From: Chionoecetes opilio
Lineage: Eukaryota; Arthropoda; Malacostraca; Decapoda; Majidae
Reading direction: 5' to 3'
DNA length: 64,000 nt
NCBI GenBank assembly: GCA_016584305.1
Contig: JACEEZ010016126.1
Coordinates: forward strand, 851,001-915,000
Shown here: in pieces, positions 53,331 through 64,000 of the stretch
Position numbering within the stretch: position 1 is the stretch's first letter
How the letters are laid out: every line of letters begins with the position of its first letter
The notes under the pieces: generated by a model
What the model was told of the DNA's origin: nothing
Seen by the model: the letters and a program-made list of their open reading frames with translations, nothing else
The model's database searches: none
Made by a program: the position numbers and the translations under genes

Positions 53331-56324
53331 ATGGAGAATTGCAGGGCGACTTCAGATCAAGATTATACATCTTTCTCCACAACCTTGCATAGTCTTTTTT
53401 GGGAGATTAAGAAAGATGACTTCAAGAAGCATGTCCAGGGCTACCTTGGCCAGTGCTCCGACCCCTACCGGATGGCCGTGGTGTGCATCAGACGGTGCCC
53501 GGGCTTGTTCAGCTCCAAGAACAACAATTTCCCTGCTGTCATACTAGTAGAACTAGAAAAATATACAGCTGAAGGTAACAATAAGGAGAAGTTCAGCCGT
53601 TGCCTCACAGAAGACCTACAAGTTGAGGCTTATAAGATAGCAGTCAGCCAAAAGAATACTGGTGTGACGAGACTTTTTGTGAGATGCTTCCAACTGACGC
53701 ATATACGAGACAGTCTCACACCTCACCTGAGGACAGAGTTAAAATCTGACTTGAAGAAAGTGTGCCTCCTGGCCACTCTTCTGGGCGTGCAATCCCACTT
53801 CTCAATCTCTGAATTGGTCTTGCCTTTGTTTATGGCCAATCACCTCGCGGATGCTGACGAGTTCTTGGTGTCGAGCCCCGCCCATCAGAAGGAACTTGTG
53901 GTTCTCCTTGATGATCTGCTGGGAGAAGAAGCGAGGTCCTCAGATTCTCACCAACCTCAGCCCAAGAATATGAAGAATATGAGGGATCCCAAAGTTATCA
54001 GTGATACCATAGGGAAGCTTTTAAAAAGGTTTGACTTAAACTCTTCTTTGTGTTCTCATTTTACCAAGTACAAGGCTTTAGGAGGATTACGTTTTATGTT
54101 TTATAAGTACTATCATGCGAAAGACATGCCAATGTCTGCATTTTACAGCTTGATTGATGATACAATCAAGGAACATCCAGATATTGCAGCAGATTTGCTG
54201 AAGCTCTTCGTCAGATATAGTGACTTTGAAGGTGCCATTTATTTTGTTGCAAAGCAAGATTTCAAAGACAGTGATATTCCTGATATAATCAAGGAACACA
54301 TGGCACTGTTTCCCGAGCTGCTGGAGATGAGCAAGAGTTTTGTCGTTGAAGGTCAAGAAGATTCATATGTGGAAGAAACCAGCGGATGTTACTCCCTCAC
54401 TGTGTCGGATGCAGACATCATCCTCGTAGATAACACGGCAGAGTTTGAAAAGTGTGCCCGCCACCTAAAGGCCAGCCCGCTGCTGGGTGTGGATGCAGAG
54501 TGGAAGCCGACCTTTGGTGCTGGCCTAGGGGAGCAGGCAGCTGTCCTCCAATTTGCCACATCAACAAAGATTTACCTGCTTGATCTTGTTGTCCTGCAGC
54601 CACTACTGCAGGGCAACCATTGGCGAAGTGTTGGAGAGTTGTTTGCCAATCCTAAGATCCTCAAGTTAGGTTATGGGATCAACAATGACTTCAAGGTTCT
54701 AAGGAATTTGCACGAGGAAATGAAAAAAAGCATCTCTTGTGCCAAAAACGTAACCGATTTGGACACAACAAAGGGCATTCTTATAGACAGGTACCCCAAC
54801 ATGTTTTCTTACTCGGAGGAAAAGCACAAAGGTCTGAGTGACTTAGTGTACCGCTGCTTTGGGCAACCGCTGGACAAGAGAGAGGGATTTTCAAACTGGG
54901 CTGCCAGACCTCTCAACAAATCACAGATCAGATATGCTGCAGGAGACGTACGGTGCCTCATCGACATTTACAATTACCTGAACCTGAGAGCCAAGGAATT
55001 GGGTCTTGCTGACTGGATTAATCTGGAGCAAAAAGAACCTTCGGGAGAAAAGAAAAGGTCAGTGCCTGCTACGAAAGGGGAACACAGTAAGGATGCTCCG
55101 AGATGGCAAAGGAACAAGCAGCCCGTCAAGGCATCAGACTTCCTCGTCATATGTGACAACATGTTGCAGGTGGGTTCTTGAAGGTCATTCATTATATATA
55201 CTTTGATATTAATCTCTTATTACCTAATCCCTTGAAACCCAGAACGTAATTTCCATTGTAATTGGGTGACCATTAGAGAATTTTTAGTGAGTAGTATAAG
55301 TTATATTTTATAGCTATGACCTGTTTAGTATCCTTGTCCACTAACTAATTTGGTATATTTAGTTACTTTTCCTAATTCTATGGCTAACAACAGACAATTT
55401 CTTATAGCAAAGGAAAGATCTGGGCGTGAAGGGGTTAAAAGAGATTAAAAAAAGGTGCAATCTTTATGCAAGGTACCCAACTACCCATGCATGAGCGAAA
55501 GAATTTGAACTGTACCGCAGGGCTTGGCTAAGAAGCTGCGTTCCTGTGGTGTGGATGCCGCGGCCCTGGATGCTGAGGAGAGCTGGGACCGCTGCTACCG
55601 CTACCACGAGAGGGAGGGCAGGACGGTGCTGACCAGGGGCAACAACTACCACAGGCTGAGGAAGCACATTCCTGAGGCATTTGTGTACAGTGTTGAAAGT
55701 GAGGTAATTATAGGCAACTCATTTTGTATCACCTTATTCTTTCCTTTTATTATTACCATTATTATTGTTATTATTACGTATTACTCTACTACAATTATTA
55801 TTAGTAGTATCATTAAAGTTATTTTTATTATGCTTATATTATTATGTATTTTAGTTTGGATTAAAATCTCCCTGCTTTGCTTTGCAGGCAGCTCAGGAGC
55901 AGTTGGAGGAAGTCATCCGGGCATTCAATGTCAAGGTCACGTCCAAAGATGTGTTTGCACGGTGCTCAAAGTGCAACTCAAAAATGTACATAGAAGTGCC
56001 TTCGTCCGTGATCAGTGCCCTGCAGAGTGGCGTGTGCAGCAGCAGTGAGGCGGGCGGCGGCTGGGTGCAGTGCAAGGGTGGCCGGGTCAACGTGCTGAGT
56101 GGCCGCACGTGCAGCGGGTGCAGGTGCAGAGTGAGGCCGTCCCGGGGGCAGTGGTGGAGAGTAATGATCTGTTCTACATTTGTTGTGCATGCGGCAAGTG
56201 TTACTGGGAGGGATCACACCACACCAAAATAGTGGGTGGAAGGTTGAAAAATATTATTGTTGATGATGATGCTGGTGATGCAGGGAGTGCAAGAAGGAAC
56301 ATTTATGGTGGCAAGACCACCTGA
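53331..56324 (+). CDS. EXD3: Nibbler/EXD3/mut-7-like 3'-5' exoribonuclease, one frame break
   Basis: Family members trim miRNA and piRNA 3' ends in the cytoplasm (Drosophila Nibbler, worm MUT-7). Exons: 53331-55169, 55521-55703 and 55888-56324. The ATG at 53331 lies just after an acceptor (TTTTCAG, 53326), so in-frame codons further upstream, which come from a LINE tail, are not used. A helical N-terminal half (about residues 1-370) precedes a DEDDy exonuclease: VDAEW (D388, E390), INNDF (D453) and YAAGD (Y535, D539). A Mut7-C domain follows from VICDNMLQGLAKKL (about residue 606), with CSKC (C700, C703) and a second cysteine set CCACGKCYWEGSH. That second set lies in another frame of the last exon; one missing base near 56115-56120 would restore it. 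Without it the frame stops at 56230. Confidence 0.88.
55223..55437. mobile_element. TTAA-type MITE, copy 8
   Basis: CTAATCCCTTGAAACCCAGA to GTGAAGGGGTTAA, in the first intron of the Nibbler-like gene. The left TTAA is mutated to CTAA. Confidence 0.65.
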
Positions 56325-56597
56325 TTGATGCTTTACACTCGGCAGGAGAAATGCTTGGCTCGTCTGCCATGGGCCACGTGACGTGATTTTTTCCTTGAAG
56401 TCAAAGTAACACATTAATTTGGTGTAGTATTTTTATCAGTAGTGAACCAGGCAGGTAGCAGTATTTTGGCCACATTTCCTACTTGCCAGTTTTTCTGGGA
56501 ACTATGATGCATCATCTGCCTTTATGCTGCAGCATTAGTATCATTTTTTTTTAGCCTTTTTATAATATCTGCTATGCAGATTCTTACATATTTTTGT

Positions 56598-56603
56598 AAT
56601 AAA
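56598..56603 (+). terminator. Candidate polyadenylation signal of the Nibbler-like gene
   Basis: AATAAA 275 bp after the predicted stop, followed by T-rich sequence. Confidence 0.5.
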
Positions 56604-56751
56604 TTTTCTTTATCCGTCAAACCTCTTTTGCAAATATATTTAATTATGCTATTCAGGATATAGTTCTGCAAGTGTTCTATGCACCGGTATCAATTGGCTC
56701 TCATCAGATTCATGTGTTTTGTGATATTTTCATATTGTTCTGGAAGACGAA

Positions 56752-57114
56752 GCACTGTGCCAGATACTGTCATAACACTGTGCCAGATACTGTCATACCA
56801 CTGTGCCAGATACTGTCATAACACTGTGCCAGATACTGTCATAACACTGTGCCAGATACTGTCATAACACTGTGCCAGATACTGTCATAACACTGCCAGA
56901 TACTGTCATAACACTGTGCCAGATACTGTCATACCACTGTGCCAGATACTGTCATAACACTGTGCCAGATACTGTCATAACACTGTGCCAGATACTGTCA
57001 TAACACTGTGCCAGATACTGTCATAACACTGTGCCAGATACTGTCATAACACTGTGCCAGATACTGTCATAACACTGTGCCAGATACTGTCATAACACTG
57101 TGCCAGATACTGTC
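56752..57114. repeat. 23-bp minisatellite (CACTGTGCCAGATACTGTCA)
   Basis: About 16 copies of CACTGTGCCAGATACTGTCA plus TAA, with rare point variants (TACCA) and one unit lacking GTG. Confidence 0.97.
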
Positions 57115-57930
57115 TTGATCAGACAACAGTGATGCGAACAGTGAAATTTTTTTCTCGTAAAATTAGCATTGCGTAACAGTTTGGTAAAAAAAAAATCTCT
57201 TAATACAACTGGGTTTCTCCCAAACAAGTTGAGTGATACATCAAATGTTTTGAACTTAAAATGGGTGATAACTGGGGATCACAAGTCCAGTGCCTGATCA
57301 AGACCTTGGTGAATAACAAACACACACGTACAACACTGAATGAAGTGTGCCATAGAATGTAAAAGACAATCTATCTATTGTGTGTCATAACATATTTTCA
57401 TCTTTACAATCCACTCAATTTCATCACAGACTTACCAAATAATCTTTGTAAACAAATTGATACGAAGATTTTATAACAGAAGTAGAGCCTGACTGTTGTG
57501 CAAGAGTGAGCCTCAAACTCATCTTTGTGGGCAATGTCTGGGCTCATGTGAAGGGATCCACTCACGCCACCTTGCCATCCCATAGAAGTGCATTGTATGA
57601 AAGTGTAATGGATGGATCTATGGATATTTTAGTTTTTTTTTAGTTTTTCTGCACATCAAGGGTTTGACAAAGGCAGTCTGTACAAACTTGAGTAAAACTT
57701 TAAATGTTTGTATGATGCGTTGAAAGTACGAGATTTGACTCCTACAATGTTGTGGAGGAATCCACAACATTGTATGAGTTAGAGAGGAGTTCTTGTCAAG
57801 TGAAGATGATGTGTTTCTGCTGCTTTTGAGCTGTGCAAAGATTCTGATAGTGGCTTCTTAGTGCATCAGACTTGTGGTGGGTGTAGTTTGCTTACTGAAC
57901 CTGTAGCAAGTACAGGATGATACATGCAAC
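57115..57930. other. Unassigned intergenic sequence
   Basis: Mixed-composition DNA between the two minisatellites. A short inverted repeat is centred near 57755 (TACAATGTTGTGG/CCACAACATTGTA). No gene signal. Confidence 0.4.
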
Positions 57931-57949
57931 ATGCGTGACCTCACGTTGT

Positions 57950-58150
57950 GGAGCAGCATGTTGGTGCTCACATGGGGAGGGTTGGCCCTCGCCCCTGTAA
58001 GGTGCAAGCGGGAGTTTTTCCAATGGCAGCCTCATGTTTTTTACAACGAGGCTCTTGCCGCCCCATTGTCTTCAGCAATGCACTCGTCGTGGAGGGTAGG
58101 GTTAATAGACAGCCTATGGGTGGTCTGCAGCCAGCCATTTCATGCAGAAT
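57950..58150. mobile_element. SINE-like fragment related to 61505-61825
   Basis: Shares GGTTGGCCCTCGCCC, the CTC(AT)TGCCGCCCC and CAATGCACTC blocks and GGTAGGGTTAAT with the SINE near 61600-61690. Confidence 0.5.
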
Positions 58151-58164
58151 GATTTGTATCCCGG

Positions 58165-58905
58165 CGGGACTCTGGACACGAGGACCCACCACTGCCAGGT
58201 GTGGGGACTCTGGACACGAGGACCCACCACTGCCAGGTGTGGGGACTCTGGACACGAGGACCCACCACTGCCAGGTGTGGGGACTCTGGACACGAGGACC
58301 CACCACTGCCAGGTGTGGGGACTCTGGACACGAGGACCCACCACTGCCAGGTGTGGGGACTCTGGACACGAGGACCCACCACTGCCAGGTGTGGGGGGAC
58401 TGGACACGAGGACCCACCACTGCCAGGTGTGGGGACTCTGGACACGAGGACCCACCACTGCCAGGTGTGGGGACTCTGGACACGAGGACCCACCACTGCC
58501 AGGTGTGGGGACTCTGGACACGAGGACCACCACTGCCAGGTGTGGGGACTCTGGACACGAGGACCACCACTGCCAGGTGTGGGGACTCTGGACACGAGGA
58601 CCCACCACTGCCAGGTGTGGGGACTGACAGGACCACCATGCCAGGTGGGACCGACACGAGGACCCACCACTGCCAGGTGTGGGGACTCTGGACACGAGGA
58701 CCCACCACTGCCAGGTGTGGGGACTCTGGACACGAGGACCACCACTGCCAGGTGTGGGGACTCTGGACACGAGGACCCACCACTGCCAGGTGTGGGGACT
58801 CTGGACACGAGGACCCACCACTGCCAGGTGTGGGGACTCTGGACACGAGGACCACCACTGCCAGGTGTGGGGACTCTGGACACGAGGACCCACCACTGCC
58901 AGGTG
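58165..58905. repeat. 38-bp minisatellite
   Basis: About 19 copies of GGGACTCTGGACACGAGGAC plus CCACCACTGCCAGGTGTG, with 1-bp deletions in several units and one degenerate unit near 58621-58655. Stop codons are absent from most frames, which creates frames of up to 339 codons on both strands; these are artefacts. Confidence 0.97.
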
Positions 58906-59640
58906 GGAACCACCTCACTGATGCACTTTTGCTGATGCCTGCCACCACATTTGCATATCATGCATAATACATAATAACTTCTTACATGTATTCATTGTCC
59001 CCATTTAGGAGCCACACCTATAATAAAAACATGCCTGGCACCTAGATTGTTGCAGGCAAAAACGGAATTTTTCTTTTATATTCAACTTCATAATCCTAAA
59101 CCATATGATTTGTGAAATGGATTTGTGAAGGGTTAATCCTGAACATTTTTGAAATGCCATGCTCATTAATTCTTGAGGAATTGTTTTTATTTCACGAGTA
59201 CACTTTGTACCTAAAATATTTAATTTCTTTATCCCCAATTTTTTCTTGTTTCAATTATTTGTTTACGTAAAGAAAATACACGAGGCATTAACACATTCAT
59301 ATTGTGCCTGTGTATTTGCATCACTTCCTGGTCTGTCTGGAGTTCCAATGTATAAGATACATGAACTCACTCATAACAACCGTGTGTGTTCCACTTGTTA
59401 ACCTGCTTCTTTGAGTACAATAAATCATAAATAATGTGCTTTAATGTTTGTGTTTTCTTCGGAGCATTCATGATGCATGACTTCAAGTTATGGTCATACA
59501 AACTTGAGGCAAGATAAGACTGGAGGCTTTCAATTCTTTTCTGAAGCTTTTCCAACCCATAGCTTCCTACAGGCTGGCCCAAGCACGTCACCCAGCCTGA
59601 CACTGACAACACAGTGGACCGTGACATTCTGAATCAGTAA
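58906..59640. other. Unassigned A/T-rich intergenic sequence
   Basis: No convincing coding exon. The short minus-strand frames lack splice context and similarity. Confidence 0.4.
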
Positions 59641-59649
59641 TATAGAACT

Positions 59650-60047
59650 ATCTCAATATTTCTAAGTAACTACCACATTGATCTACTGACGGCACAGTGC
59701 ACTCGTCTGGCTCGCACAATCTACCCCTACCTATAACGTCACCACTATAACCCCCCGTATTACTACTGCCCGTTCCAGTTCCTTCCCTCATTTGTCCTCC
59801 CTGTCTTGCGGACATTCTCCCGGAATCCCCCTCCTTCTCCCTGGAAAATTTAACCTCCTTCCAACAAATCCACATCCTGCATCTGATCTAACCATCCTGC
59901 TGTAACATTCCATTCTTTCCCCTTCCCTCACCGTTTCGCTATTTTTCTATAACCCCTCCCCTTTTTATGCTTTGCCAAAGTACCATATGACCTCTGATGT
60001 CTGGCACATTCACCTTTTTTGGCATTAAATCAATCAATTAACCACCA
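59650..60047 (+). mobile_element. Dispersed repeat ending GGCATTAAATCAATCAATTA
   Basis: The segment ends TGGCACATTCACC...TTTGGCATTAAATCAATCAA. It is found inverted at 32035-32082. A 3' end with short ATCA repeats suggests a retroposon, possibly LINE-derived (inference). Its body is C/T-rich. Confidence 0.5.
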
Positions 60048-60505
60048 TAACTGACCTGTATCCTGTCTGGTCTGTGGCAAGATATTCCATTGCTACTCTG
60101 CATGCTACACTAGCTTGCCATGAAACACTCCGTCAGTTGTCTGCTGCTTGCCACATTACACCTGTCCAGGATGTAGTAAATGAAATGTGTTGCAGGGCTA
60201 ATAATTACATAGTAAGTTACATTGGCTTGAAGTTTGATACATTATAAATTGCACTCGATGAATTGTAGGGCAGAAAGTTGAACGGGAATAACTAGCACTA
60301 AATCATTTTCACCCACCACAGCTAAGGGTGTAAGTTACTGATAATTTGAGCTCACTGTATGTACACTAACAAATTAAACATTGCATTTCAGATATGTTAA
60401 TCATTTACATTATCGTTGAGGTGTACAGCACATTGGAGCCTTGGTATTTATAGTCTAATTTTTCACTATATAATCTGAGACATTCCCACTAAGCATAAGA
60501 CTGTG

Positions 60506-60545
60506 TTAACCCCTTGAGGCCCAGAACGTAATTTCCATTGTACTT
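60506..60545. mobile_element. TTAA-type MITE, truncated copy 9
   Basis: Only the left 40 bp (TTAACCCCTTGAGGCCCAGA onward) remain, next to the likely 3' end of the Asterix gene. Confidence 0.6.
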
Positions 60546-60553
60546 AAATCTTT

Positions 60554-60559
60554 TTTATT
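60554..60559 (-). terminator. Candidate polyadenylation signal of the Asterix gene
   Basis: TTTATT on the plus strand, i.e. AATAAA on the minus strand, about 330 nt past the Asterix stop codon. Confidence 0.45.
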
Positions 60560-60889
60560 TCATTATTATGTGTACAAAGTCCTTCATAACCGCGACATGA
60601 ACACCCAACCACTTCTTACTTCTACAGTTATTTGTAAAAGACGTATGTGGATATGGAGTTTATCTATACAACAATGAATACCCATAACAAGTTCAAACCA
60701 TATATTATTCATCACCACAATAACACACCAGGTTAAATAATATCCAAGGATTTACAAGACAGGGAAGGGAAATTCAATCTCATCCATCCAATTCCATCTC
60801 AAAAAGGAAAAGGAAAGGGAATTACATCATGGGAAGGAAGAAAGTGCCTGAAGGAGAGAAGAGTTTTGTTAGTCTTAATGGTGTTGCCC

Positions 60890-62057
60890 TCATATATTGG
60901 ACCACGGCGGCGTCATAGGCTGGGGGTTCTGGAGGTAGGACATCACAACGGCAGATATAGACAACCTAAAACAGGATAGAGGACATGGGGCACTTAATAA
61001 CCAATACTCATGTCTATACTTGTTAGAAAACCAATATATGTGGCGAATTCCTCACTCTAAGGCCAGGCAATTAGTGTACTGCCACATAAAGTAATATCAA
61101 ATCACTAGTATGTATTAAGATCAACAAATCAACCTCATATTCCCCCCCCCCCCCCCCCCATTACAAAGGATAGGATTTAAAAGGATACCCTTGATTACTT
61201 ACATAAAGCTGCTCAACATCTGTTTGGTGTCATCATTCACCCGGGCGTTGGCAAAGCTGATACAGGAACAGTACAAGGCAACCCAGGCACACCACTTGAG
61301 CTGCAACACAAAAAAAAAAAAAAAATCGAATACCATCAAATTATTCATATAGGCTACACATTATAGGAATGGTACTGCAAGGTTACATGTACCATCCTGG
61401 CTTCATGGGTGCATAAATCCTTCACTCCTGCCACTAACCAAGGTATCACATTCGCTCCCGACATTTGCATTTTACAAGACAAAGATTTTTTTTTTTTTTT
61501 TGTGCCTATAGCGCCTGTAGGCAGTGGTGACCCAGGGCTCGGATGGTAGGCCCTAGAGGCTCACATGAGGGCTGTGATGGTTGGTCCTCGCCCATGGTGG
61601 CGCAGGCAGAATTTTTATAGTGACTCCTGTGATTAGGCTCATGCCGCCCCCCTGTGTCCTCCGATGCACTCACAATCGAAGGTAGAGTTAATGGGCAGGG
61701 CATGTGGGTGTTCTTAGGCCACTCGACGGTGCAGAAAGGTTTTGGTTTTCGTCGGGGATCGAACTCGGGTCACCGAGAACGCCAGTCAGAGACGCTAACC
61801 ACTCTGCTATCGCCTCCCCGTATGACTTCCTGAATTGTATCCTGGCCATCCATATCACTTCTTCAATACTTATATATGCAAGAAACTTAAACATTTTCAT
61901 AACACGCTAAAAGAGAGAAATTAAAGTATCTTCTAATTATCTAATACCTGAAAACTATAGGGTGCAGCTGTACAGAGCAAGGAATTTATGCATCCTGAGA
62001 ACATTAAATATGAGATATCCAAAGTATACAATAAGGTGGCAGCAAACACTTCTCTCG

Positions 62058-62090
<33 letters not shown>

Positions 62091-62853
62091 CTCTCTAACC
62101 AGCACAACACCACATGGAATTCCTGAGTTTTGGGATTTGAAATTCAATCATCAGTCACTTGAACATTAACAAAACTAAATACATGTCCTAAACGAGACCT
62201 GTGTGGAGGTTCAGCCTGTGTGTTGTTGGCATCACCTATTGAAAACAGGGAGGCTTTGGTCTACACTACAGGAAAGCCTTAACTTCTGATGGGGTACAAT
62301 AACAGGCATACATGAATGATGAAAATATGTAAATTCACGGTAAATTTCCAGATGAACACCGAACTTCCTTTTGTGTCTGTGTGTGATTTGCAACAAAAAT
62401 GACAAAAATACAAATTGAACCTAAAAAAAAAGAAACTGATTTGCGACAGAAACAATTAGCAGATTAATTCAAAGCACATCAAAACTCACCAGAAAAAAAT
62501 TGTTTCGTCAACCTTTCGTTTTCGCATGAGCCTCGAATCACAGGCGTCACTATAAAAATCCTGCCCGCGCCACCACAGGCGAGGGCCAACCATCACAGCC
62601 CTCAAGTGAACCTCCAGAGGCTACCATCCGAACCCTAGGGTCACCACTGCCTACAGGTGTTATAGGCACAAATGTATAAAAGAAAGAAAAAAAAAAAAAA
62701 AAGTGAATTGGGTGTTCATCTGGAATAATCCCAAACTCCCTCACCCGCATCATGAGTCCACACATGCTGAAGATCATGCCCAGCACATTCATGTAGTCGG
62801 TGGTGGGGTCCTCGCCCGGCGCCCCTGGAGTGCCCTGCGCGGGAGGCTTGTAC
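60890..62853 (-). CDS. WDR83OS: Protein Asterix (WDR83OS homologue), N-terminal exon missing
   Basis: Asterix is the small membrane subunit of the PAT complex, which chaperones multipass proteins at the ER translocon. Three phase-consistent exons, in order: 62853-62745 (YKPP...[20 protein letters not shown]), 61300-61203 ([31 protein letters not shown]) and 60965-60890 ([27 protein letters not shown]). The M codon is split across the last junction. These 93 residues match nearly all of the roughly 106-residue human protein as I recall it. The expected first exon (about 15 residues ending at a split Arg) was not found between 62853 and 64000 and may lie beyond the window. The gene is convergent with the Nibbler-like gene. 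Confidence 0.92.
61143..61160. repeat. Poly-C run
   Basis: About 17 consecutive C in an Asterix intron. Confidence 0.95.
61505..61825 (-). mobile_element. tRNA-derived SINE, about 320 bp
   Basis: On the minus strand the head at 61822-61750 reads GGCGATAGCAGAGTGGTTAG (A box) then GAGTTCGATCCCCGAC (B box). The body continues to a tail with GCCTATAGCGCC and a T-run on the plus strand at 61487-61500, i.e. a poly-A tail. It is inserted in an Asterix intron. Confidence 0.75.
62056..62095. repeat. (CT)n microsatellite
   Basis: CT array with GCTCTCTC interruptions at its left. Confidence 0.9.
62405..62510. mobile_element. Partial relative of the foldback at 18247-18532
   Basis: TTGCGACAGAAAC, TTAATTCAAAGCACATCA and AAAACTCACCAGAAAAAAA match the right arm of the element at 18438-18532. 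Confidence 0.7.
62540..62692 (+). mobile_element. SINE fragment, inverted relative of 61505-61680
   Basis: CGAGGGCCAACCATCACAGC and CACCACTGCCTACAGG are the reverse complement of the body of the SINE at 61505-61825. A poly-A run follows at 62686-62702. Confidence 0.7.
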
Positions 62854-62859
62854 CTGTCA

Positions 62860-63520
62860 CACAAACACGGACATGTCATATTGCCATTAAAAAATACTTA
62901 TTTACCGCCTATTAAGATACCGAAATAATACAGAAAATCTATAAATATATCAAGAAACATAAATAAAGTTACTAATCCAAGCTTACTGGCTAAATAAAAA
63001 AAGACGAAAATAGAATAAAATAAAATATATCAGGATGAAGCCAGACCCGAACTTAGGACCGTGAAACGAGCATGATAACATATTTAAAAAATACTACAAA
63101 CATATTGATTCAATTATCTAACACAAATATTGCCTCAAAGCCAAGATTTTTTTTTTTTTTTTTTTTTTTTTTGTGGAGAAATAGTGTTGACTTGACAGAA
63201 CATGACTAAGAGCCGTCATATAAATAGCCTATTAACACGCTTCATTAAGTACATTATCTATATGCAACTGTTAGATATCAATCAGACAAACAAGAAAAGC
63301 CTCCTAAACCTGGAATCAGCGGGAGAATAATAAAAATAAAAAGAGTATATAGTGGGCGCCACCAGGCGTATAATTCTTCTAATTTTTATCGTCTTTCTTA
63401 ATAGCGCATTATAAATCATGGTAGATATATCAACAGTCATGATAATGAAATGCCGATTCTGAAACTGTAATCAGATCCAAGATTGAACCAGTAATTAAAG
63501 TTTTAAATATATTTACGTGG
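62860..63520. other. Asterix upstream intron or flank, A/T-rich
   Basis: Poly-T at 63148-63172. No exon encoding the expected Asterix N-terminus was recognised. Confidence 0.4.
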
Positions 63521-63529
63521 GCGGAGCTT

Positions 63530-63578
63530 AAGTCATGACGTCACGGCGGAAGTGGTGACGTCACGGGGAGGCTTGCAT
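63530..63578. promoter_or_regulatory. Paired CRE sites around an ETS-like motif
   Basis: ATGACGTCACGG, CGGAAGTGG and GTGACGTCACGG follow one another within 40 bp. This looks like a housekeeping promoter and lies upstream of Asterix on its strand, but no transcription start can be assigned. Confidence 0.35.
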
Positions 63579-63611
63579 GGGCTCAGAAGCTTTCTGCTAC
63601 ACTGATATCAT

Positions 63612-63720
63612 GACCAGTGACGTAGCTACGGGGGGACACGTGCCCCCCCCCCAATGAGAATGCGGTGCCCCCCAGTGTGGGGGGGCGGTGACCCCCCCCA
63701 TAGGTTCATGGAACGGAGCT
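63612..63720. mobile_element. hAT-like MITE end (CAGTGACGTAGCTACGG)
   Basis: CAGTGACGTAGCTACGGGGGG is a frequent terminal motif of short hAT-like elements. Runs of C and G follow. The partner end is not identified. Confidence 0.4.
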
Positions 63721-63775
63721 AACTTCTGTGTGTGTATGGGGCGGAGTAATGGTGGGTGTGATGGCTGGGGTGGGC

Positions 63776-63812
<37 letters not shown>
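63776..63812. repeat. (GT)n microsatellite
   Basis: Pure GT repeat near the window end; nothing else recognised to 64000. Confidence 0.95.
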
Positions 63813-63814
<2 letters not shown>

Positions 63815-64000
63815 GAACGGGAAAAATACTCCTAGACCGGCCAAGCTCCCTTATGATCTAATCTTCCTAACTTATTACTTAAGTGTTATGAAGGTCAATA
63901 TCATTAGGCTATCTATTATATTATTAGACCTTATTATCATTATCAATATCTTAACGAGTATTAGAATATTCTCCCTGGCCTGTCTACCTAGTCAATGATT

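Noticed and set aside
57948..58967. Long frames over the 38-bp minisatellite
   Set aside because: Open in nearly all frames because the unit lacks stops; not evidence of coding.
61750..61822. Functional tRNA gene
   Set aside because: Same reasoning: a tRNA-like head continuous with a SINE body and an A-rich tail.

Overview
This is a gene-poor, repeat-rich animal nuclear window. I infer a decapod crustacean, probably a crab. The reasons are spliceosomal introns with arthropod-like proteins, a short TTAGG-type telomeric tract, very long CT, GT and GTCT microsatellites, and many short dispersed transposon remnants. No sequence search was possible, so the host is inference.

Five protein genes can be assembled exon by exon, with splice phases checked by hand. 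(1) The 3' part of polybromo (PBRM1/BAP180, PBAF chromatin remodeller), + strand, 4382-19702: second BAH domain, HMG box, two C2H2-like fingers and the conserved C-terminus. Its bromodomain exons lie upstream of the window. (2) Dolichol kinase, - strand, 29793-23126, apparently complete at 528 aa in eight coding exons; its 3' end faces that of polybromo. (3) Legumain (asparaginyl endopeptidase), + strand, 34587-41672, complete at about 444 aa apart from one frame break, with a TATA promoter and a noncoding first exon near 33840-33918. (4) A Nibbler/EXD3/mut-7 family 3'-5' exoribonuclease, + strand, 53331-56324, with one frame break in its last exon. (5) Asterix (WDR83OS, PAT complex), - strand, 62853-60890, lacking only its N-terminal exon. 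A further possible zinc-finger exon lies on the - strand at 52119-51772. These are unrelated housekeeping genes and do not form a pathway, although dolichol kinase and Asterix both serve the ER and legumain enters the secretory pathway.

The rest is mobile and repetitive DNA. It includes many 5'-truncated tails of one non-LTR retrotransposon family; nine copies of a TTAA-flanked MITE; pogo/Tigger-like MITEs; tRNA-derived SINEs; several foldback elements; a non-autonomous Helitron with intact ends (35487-36330); and a 7.2-kb defective Ty3/Gypsy-type LTR element with three internal satellites (43181-50342). There are also several minisatellites. The first 3.7 kb is a pyrimidine minisatellite whose middle looks like corrupted consensus sequence. 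The two frame breaks both fit loss of one base in a short G/C run, so assembly error is a serious explanation.

I found no new multi-gene system. The most unusual structures are the satellite-bearing LTR element, the Helitron with a minisatellite cargo, and the repeated placement of one LINE family's T-rich tail next to splice sites.
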